This document shows, piece by piece, positions 60,728-64,000 of a DNA stretch of 64,000 nucleotides. Position 1 is the stretch's first letter; every line of letters starts with the position of its first letter. The stretch is from Parietichytrium sp. I65-24A (lineage: Eukaryota; Sar; Bigyra; Thraustochytrida; Thraustochytriidae): the NCBI GenBank assembly GCA_012862575.1, contig BLSF01000021.1:372001-436000 (forward strand). Reading direction: 5' to 3'. Below the pieces are notes generated by a model that saw only the letters and a list, made by a program, of their open reading frames with translations, ran no database searches and was not told where the DNA came from. Position numbers and translations under genes: made by a program.

Positions 60728-63214
60728 TCATCCATTGCGGGCTAAGAGGCCAATCTGCTGCATGAGGTTCTGCGCAGACATGTCCAACTTAGCTTCCAGG
60801 ATCTTGTTGTTGGCAGTATTGATCGTGACAAAAACCTTGCCATTGATCTGGCACGGGGTTGGCTCTTTCACCAGTGCACCTCCGTAGAAACCGGACACCT
60901 CCCATTTAAGCTCGAAAAGGCTCGGGGTCGCAGATTCGTTGTTTTCATCGGCATTTGCAGAGCCCGGTGCAGCGGCGTCAGACTTTCGCCTCGGTCGACT
61001 CGTCGCTTTCGACTCCGAAAGCACCTTCCAGGCGATGTTGTAAGTGGGAAACGCTCGGCGAAGTTTGTCAATGTACCTCAAGCATGCGGCAATGCCTTTG
61101 TACTTGACTCCCATGTGGATGTCGTCAAATACGCATTTCGAGTCCAAAATCTCATTCGCAATTTTCTCTCTCTCTGCTTTGTTCTCCTTTTGGAAAACGT
61201 CCGCGAGGATGATTGCGTTGGTTCGAGCTGGATAACATTTTTGGTCCAGTTCCCTCCCTGCAGGTTCCTCAATGGCAGAAGTAATATTCTTGTCGGCGAC
61301 ATTGACTTCCGCATCCTTTGTCTCAACATCCATTTCAGATTCTCTCTTCTTGTCTGCTTCGGCTTTGGCGGCAGCTTTTGACGCGAGTGCACTCTCCATC
61401 ATTCCCAGCAATCCCTGCGAACCAGTACCGATGCTAGCGGGAGCACCGGTTGGAACGGCGGCAATCGAGTCACCAGCATTTGGTGGTAAAGCCTGCTCTT
61501 GCACGGCTAGAAAAGAATTTGGCGGAGGAAGAACACCTTTTACAGGAGACTTGAGCAACCCCAGTTGATTGACCAGTGAAAGCGCATCCCAGCTGATCAC
61601 CATCTCGCTGATTAGATCACGCCGCATCGGGTCTGCAAAGCTAAACTCCACCATCACATTGAATGTCACCGTGCGCTCTTTCTGTTCGTCCTTGGTCAGA
61701 AGCGGCTCAGGGACGCCACTACCCACAGAAGAAATGGAAGGCGATTGGAGATAGTTTTTCGGACTTGAGCCTTCCGCATTGAAGCTCGACTTTGATCCGC
61801 TCGGACTTTCCTGGGACTTCGCTCCAGAGTCACCAGTCACCGAAGACGGAAGAGTAAAACCCTTAGGAATGGAGAAAGACGCAGGACCTAACCCAAATGG
61901 TGTCGCTGGGGAGTCCATGTTGGAAGGACTAGTTCGCCGTGGTCGCAGTCTGCCAATATATACACCAGAAAGACGCCAAGATCCTGTAACTTTGTCGTCG
62001 TCAGGGTCGGACTCGATGGTTTTCTCCTCAACATTCAACGCACGCAAGGACTTTGTCTTCTCGCAAGATTGGGTATCAAAAGCGTGCGAAACGTAGCTCA
62101 TGTACCGGATCACAGCTTTCAAGCCGCGTTTGTCTACGTTGTTGTTGGCGTCCACCAACACTACATCGGGATGAACGCAGAGCTTTGCGATGGACTCCCC
62201 AGCCCTTGCGTCCGGAATGGAAAACAAGTGCATCGCAAGGGCGGCACTGTTCTGCTGAAAGCGCTTGATTTGTTGCACGGCAAGCTGGTTGCTGGAGATT
62301 TCGTCATTGATTTGAAGGTCACACTTCGCGAGCAGCTTGTCCCAAAGCTCGTCCAGGATATCTTTGCAAGCAGGATTGCTCCGCACCCAAACTACAAAAC
62401 GAGCGAATTGCTCCGGTCGTAAAATGCGGGTAATTTCATTTAGAGAATCTCCGACCTTTTTGTTCCGTTTGCAGCGTTCAACGATGTTGTGCATCTGCTC
62501 CAGCGCACAATCCAGCTCTGTTCGAAGCCTCTTTACATATCTCCGGCGCCCAGCAAACTCCAGCTCTTGTTCAGGACTAAGTTTCAGCTCTTCCTTCAGA
62601 TCCTTGAGCTCAGCAGACTCAAAATTTAGATCCCCTTTGGAGGTCATCATGTGCAAGTAGAGTTTCGTGATCGCCTCAGGCTCCACAAGCCTCTGAAGTC
62701 TTGCGAGGATGAACGAAATCGCCTTTTGTCGGTCTCGGCCATGGTCTTGGTGCCTCTCCATGTACAGCTGAATCTTTCTTCGCAGCGCCACTTCCGACTC
62801 AGACTTTGGAGGGCCTGCATTGTGCTGTACCCTGCGAGAGTTTCGGTCGATGCCCATAGCCTCCTCTTCCTCGCGAGCTTTTTGCACCAGCTCTCGCATT
62901 TCCTGAATCAGCTCTTGCTCGCTTTCGGATCCCGAAGTTTCTACAGACGGTCTTTCGTCGCCGCCCAGCTGAAGTTCCAGCCTCAGCTTCCTGTTCTCCT
63001 CCACCAGCGCCTCAATCCTCTCGCTCAGCTGCTGCACGTGCTCCTTCTTACGCTTCCTGCAGTTCCTCACTGCTTCTCTGTTCTTCTCTCTCTGCGTCAA
63101 GTTCTTCGACCCTTCGCCGCCTTTCTTCCCGTCCCCTCCCTCGCGCTTCACCTTCACATTTCCTCCCGAATCGGACTCCCACCCATGCGGGAACGACAAA
63201 TCCTCGTCCATCAT
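60728..63214 (-). CDS. bZIP transcription factor with two NTF2-like domains
   Basis: 828 aa from ATG 63214. The bZIP is at residues about 37-85: basic region NREAVRNCRKRKKEH, then a Leu-heptad zipper (LSERIEALVEENRKLRLEL). A helical region follows at about 130-330. Two regions resemble NTF2/SnoaL-like cone folds. The first (about 325-560, with a Ser/Pro-rich insertion) ends in VEFSFADPMRRDLISEMVIS. The second (about 660-828) contains FQKENK...VFDDIHMGVKYKGIAACLRYIDKL and ends FVTINTANNKILEAKLDMSAQNLMQQIG. The N-terminal acidic tail starts MMDEDLSF. The NTF2-like folds may bind a small ligand or dimerise. Upstream lies a (TTTC)n run. Confidence 0.8.
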   Translation of the reverse strand: MMDEDLSFPHGWESDSGGNVKVKREGGDGKKGGEGSKNLTQREKNREAVRNCRKRKKEHVQQLSERIEALVEENRKLRLELQLGGDERPSVETSGSESEQELIQEMRELVQKAREEEEAMGIDRNSRRVQHNAGPPKSESEVALRRKIQLYMERHQDHGRDRQKAISFILARLQRLVEPEAITKLYLHMMTSKGDLNFESAELKDLKEELKLSPEQELEFAGRRRYVKRLRTELDCALEQMHNIVERCKRNKKVGDSLNEITRILRPEQFARFVVWVRSNPACKDILDELWDKLLAKCDLQINDEISSNQLAVQQIKRFQQNSAALAMHLFSIPDARAGESIAKLCVHPDVVLVDANNNVDKRGLKAVIRYMSYVSHAFDTQSCEKTKSLRALNVEEKTIESDPDDDKVTGSWRLSGVYIGRLRPRRTSPSNMDSPATPFGLGPASFSIPKGFTLPSSVTGDSGAKSQESPSGSKSSFNAEGSSPKNYLQSPSISSVGSGVPEPLLTKDEQKERTVTFNVMVEFSFADPMRRDLISEMVISWDALSLVNQLGLLKSPVKGVLPPPNSFLAVQEQALPPNAGDSIAAVPTGAPASIGTGSQGLLGMMESALASKAAAKAEADKKRESEMDVETKDAEVNVADKNITSAIEEPAGRELDQKCYPARTNAIILADVFQKENKAEREKIANEILDSKCVFDDIHMGVKYKGIAACLRYIDKLRRAFPTYNIAWKVLSESKATSRPRRKSDAAAPGSANADENNESATPSLFELKWEVSGFYGGALVKEPTPCQINGKVFVTINTANNKILEAKLDMSAQNLMQQIGLLARNG

Positions 63215-64000
63215 CTTCGCTTCCTCTGCGCCGGCAATGACTTGAAAGAAAGAAAGAAAGAATGAATGAAAAGGAAGAATGAAAGAAATAAAGGGCCACG
63301 GGACCTGCGAAGCGTGAGACGTGGAACACGTACAAGTACACAACACAAACCGAGCCAAATACTCCGACTCCACTGATACTCCCCCGATACTCACAATTCT
63401 CACGATACTCCCGCTCGCAAAAGCGTACACTCCTCGCTCCTGGCGCTGTTCTCGACACGCCAACGTACGGTCTCGCGCTACGTCAGGAGAGCCTCGTGCC
63501 GCTTACTCTCTTGCTCACTTGCTCGCTTGCTCACTTTGTCTCAAGAGCAAAGGAAGATCCTTTCCCCACGATGGTCTCCTTCTCGCGGCGCGGCGTAACG
63601 ATCTATAGATCTATAGACCTCGAGATATCTAGATATCTAGCGCGTATGTGCGTATGTGCGTATGTGCGCGGTGTACTCTTGGCGCGGGGATTGTACACCG
63701 CCAGTGAATCGCGGATCGCGCAAAAGGTTCGTTGTGCTAAGGCGCCGCGTAAGGATTCTCCTAGCTACTTTGTGTGTGCATTCCGCGCGCGCACAAGGGA
63801 GAAGTTGATCTAGAAGTTCAAGAGCGGGTATTCTTGTGTCATGCATTAGGATTGGAAAATGTAGTTAATTACGATGACGTGTGCGTGAGGATGGGCAATA
63901 TTCAGATGCAGTGATCGCTCTTATCGATACCTAGACCAAAGTTTAGTAGTTGAAGCGGGAATGAAACTGACTACGAGTACGAAATGTCAAGAGGAAAGCC
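63215..64000. other. 5' flank of the bZIP gene
   Basis: Contains a GAAA array at about 63245-63262, the mirrored double palindrome at 63602-63638, a GTATGTGC x3 run at 63644-63668 and CGAGTAC at 63974-63980. No gene in the remaining sequence. Confidence 0.5.
63602..63638. repeat. Two 16-bp palindromes that are mirror images of each other
   Basis: TCTATAGATCTATAGA (63602-63617) and AGATATCTAGATATCT (63623-63638) are each perfect palindromes. The second is also the letter-by-letter reversal of the first. A CTCGAG palindrome overlaps the 5-bp spacer. The array lies about 390-425 bp upstream of the bZIP ATG. Confidence 0.95.

Overview
The window is nuclear DNA of a gene-dense, intron-poor, flagellated protist. 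Evidence for a eukaryote: an Avt1-like vacuolar transporter, MCM9, a Chk2-type kinase, an ERCC6L2-type SNF2 ATPase, short GT-AG introns of 78-124 nt, and a tRNA-Val gene. A DNAAF6/PIH1D3-type axonemal dynein assembly factor implies motile cilia. Pro-Thr repeat stalk proteins, DUF4116 repeats and a 7TM-phosphatidylinositol phosphate kinase fusion fit a stramenopile/SAR-type protist (thraustochytrid-like gene structure), but that placement is inference. No plastid gene or obviously plastid-targeted product was recognised.

Layout. 0.9-2.9 kb: secreted AdoMet decarboxylase-spermidine synthase-VHL-beta fusion (+). 3.5-4.2 kb: four-TM protein with a p97-binding-like tail (-). 4.7 kb: tRNA-Val (-). 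5.4-5.9 kb: TFIIS N-domain protein (+). 6.6-7.9 kb: PP2C with a CaaX box (-). 9.5-11.9 kb: secreted ExeM-like nuclease (-). 12-17.3 kb: a long stretch without a supported gene, holding a 584-bp tandem duplication with an N at the junction. 17.4-19.4 kb: FHA-kinase (+). 19.7-21.5 kb: TRAPPC13-like protein with one intron (-). 22.2-25.2 kb: two paralogous PT-stalk membrane proteins (-). 26.1-29.9 kb: ERCC6L2-like helicase (-). 30.7-31.2 kb: DNAAF6 (-). 31.7-33.6 kb: pseudokinase-like protein (+). 33.8-35.8 kb: PH-DnaJ protein (-). 36.3-37.3 kb: peroxisomal ECH1 (-, three exons). 38.0-40.1 kb: TRMT2A-like tRNA methyltransferase (+). 40.7-42.6 kb: AIG1-like GTPase and a degenerate copy of it (-). 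43.0-44.6 kb: DUF4116 protein (+). 45.9-50.1 kb: two tandem tweety/prominin-like membrane proteins (-). 51.1 kb: a 5S-rRNA-like relic. 51.8-54.9 kb: 7TM-PIP kinase (+). 55.2-57.8 kb: MCM9 (-). 58.6-60.1 kb: amino-acid transporter (-, one intron). 60.7-63.2 kb: bZIP factor with two NTF2-like domains (-).

There are no operons; genes stand alone with their own flanks. Three genes belong to genome maintenance (Chk2-like kinase, ERCC6L2-like ATPase, MCM9) but are scattered. A heptamer, GTACTCG in gene sense, recurs about 110-260 bp upstream of at least seven start codons and may be a core promoter element. Lineage-specific duplication is visible at several scales: tandem paralogues, a GTPase pseudogene, a 195-bp in-frame duplication in the DUF4116 gene, and the 584-bp duplication.

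The most unusual items are the three-part polyamine enzyme with a VHL-beta domain, the 7TM-2TM-PIPK protein, the paired PT-stalk family with a conserved Cys motif, and the shared upstream heptamer. All family names come from recognising motifs by eye; no database search was possible.
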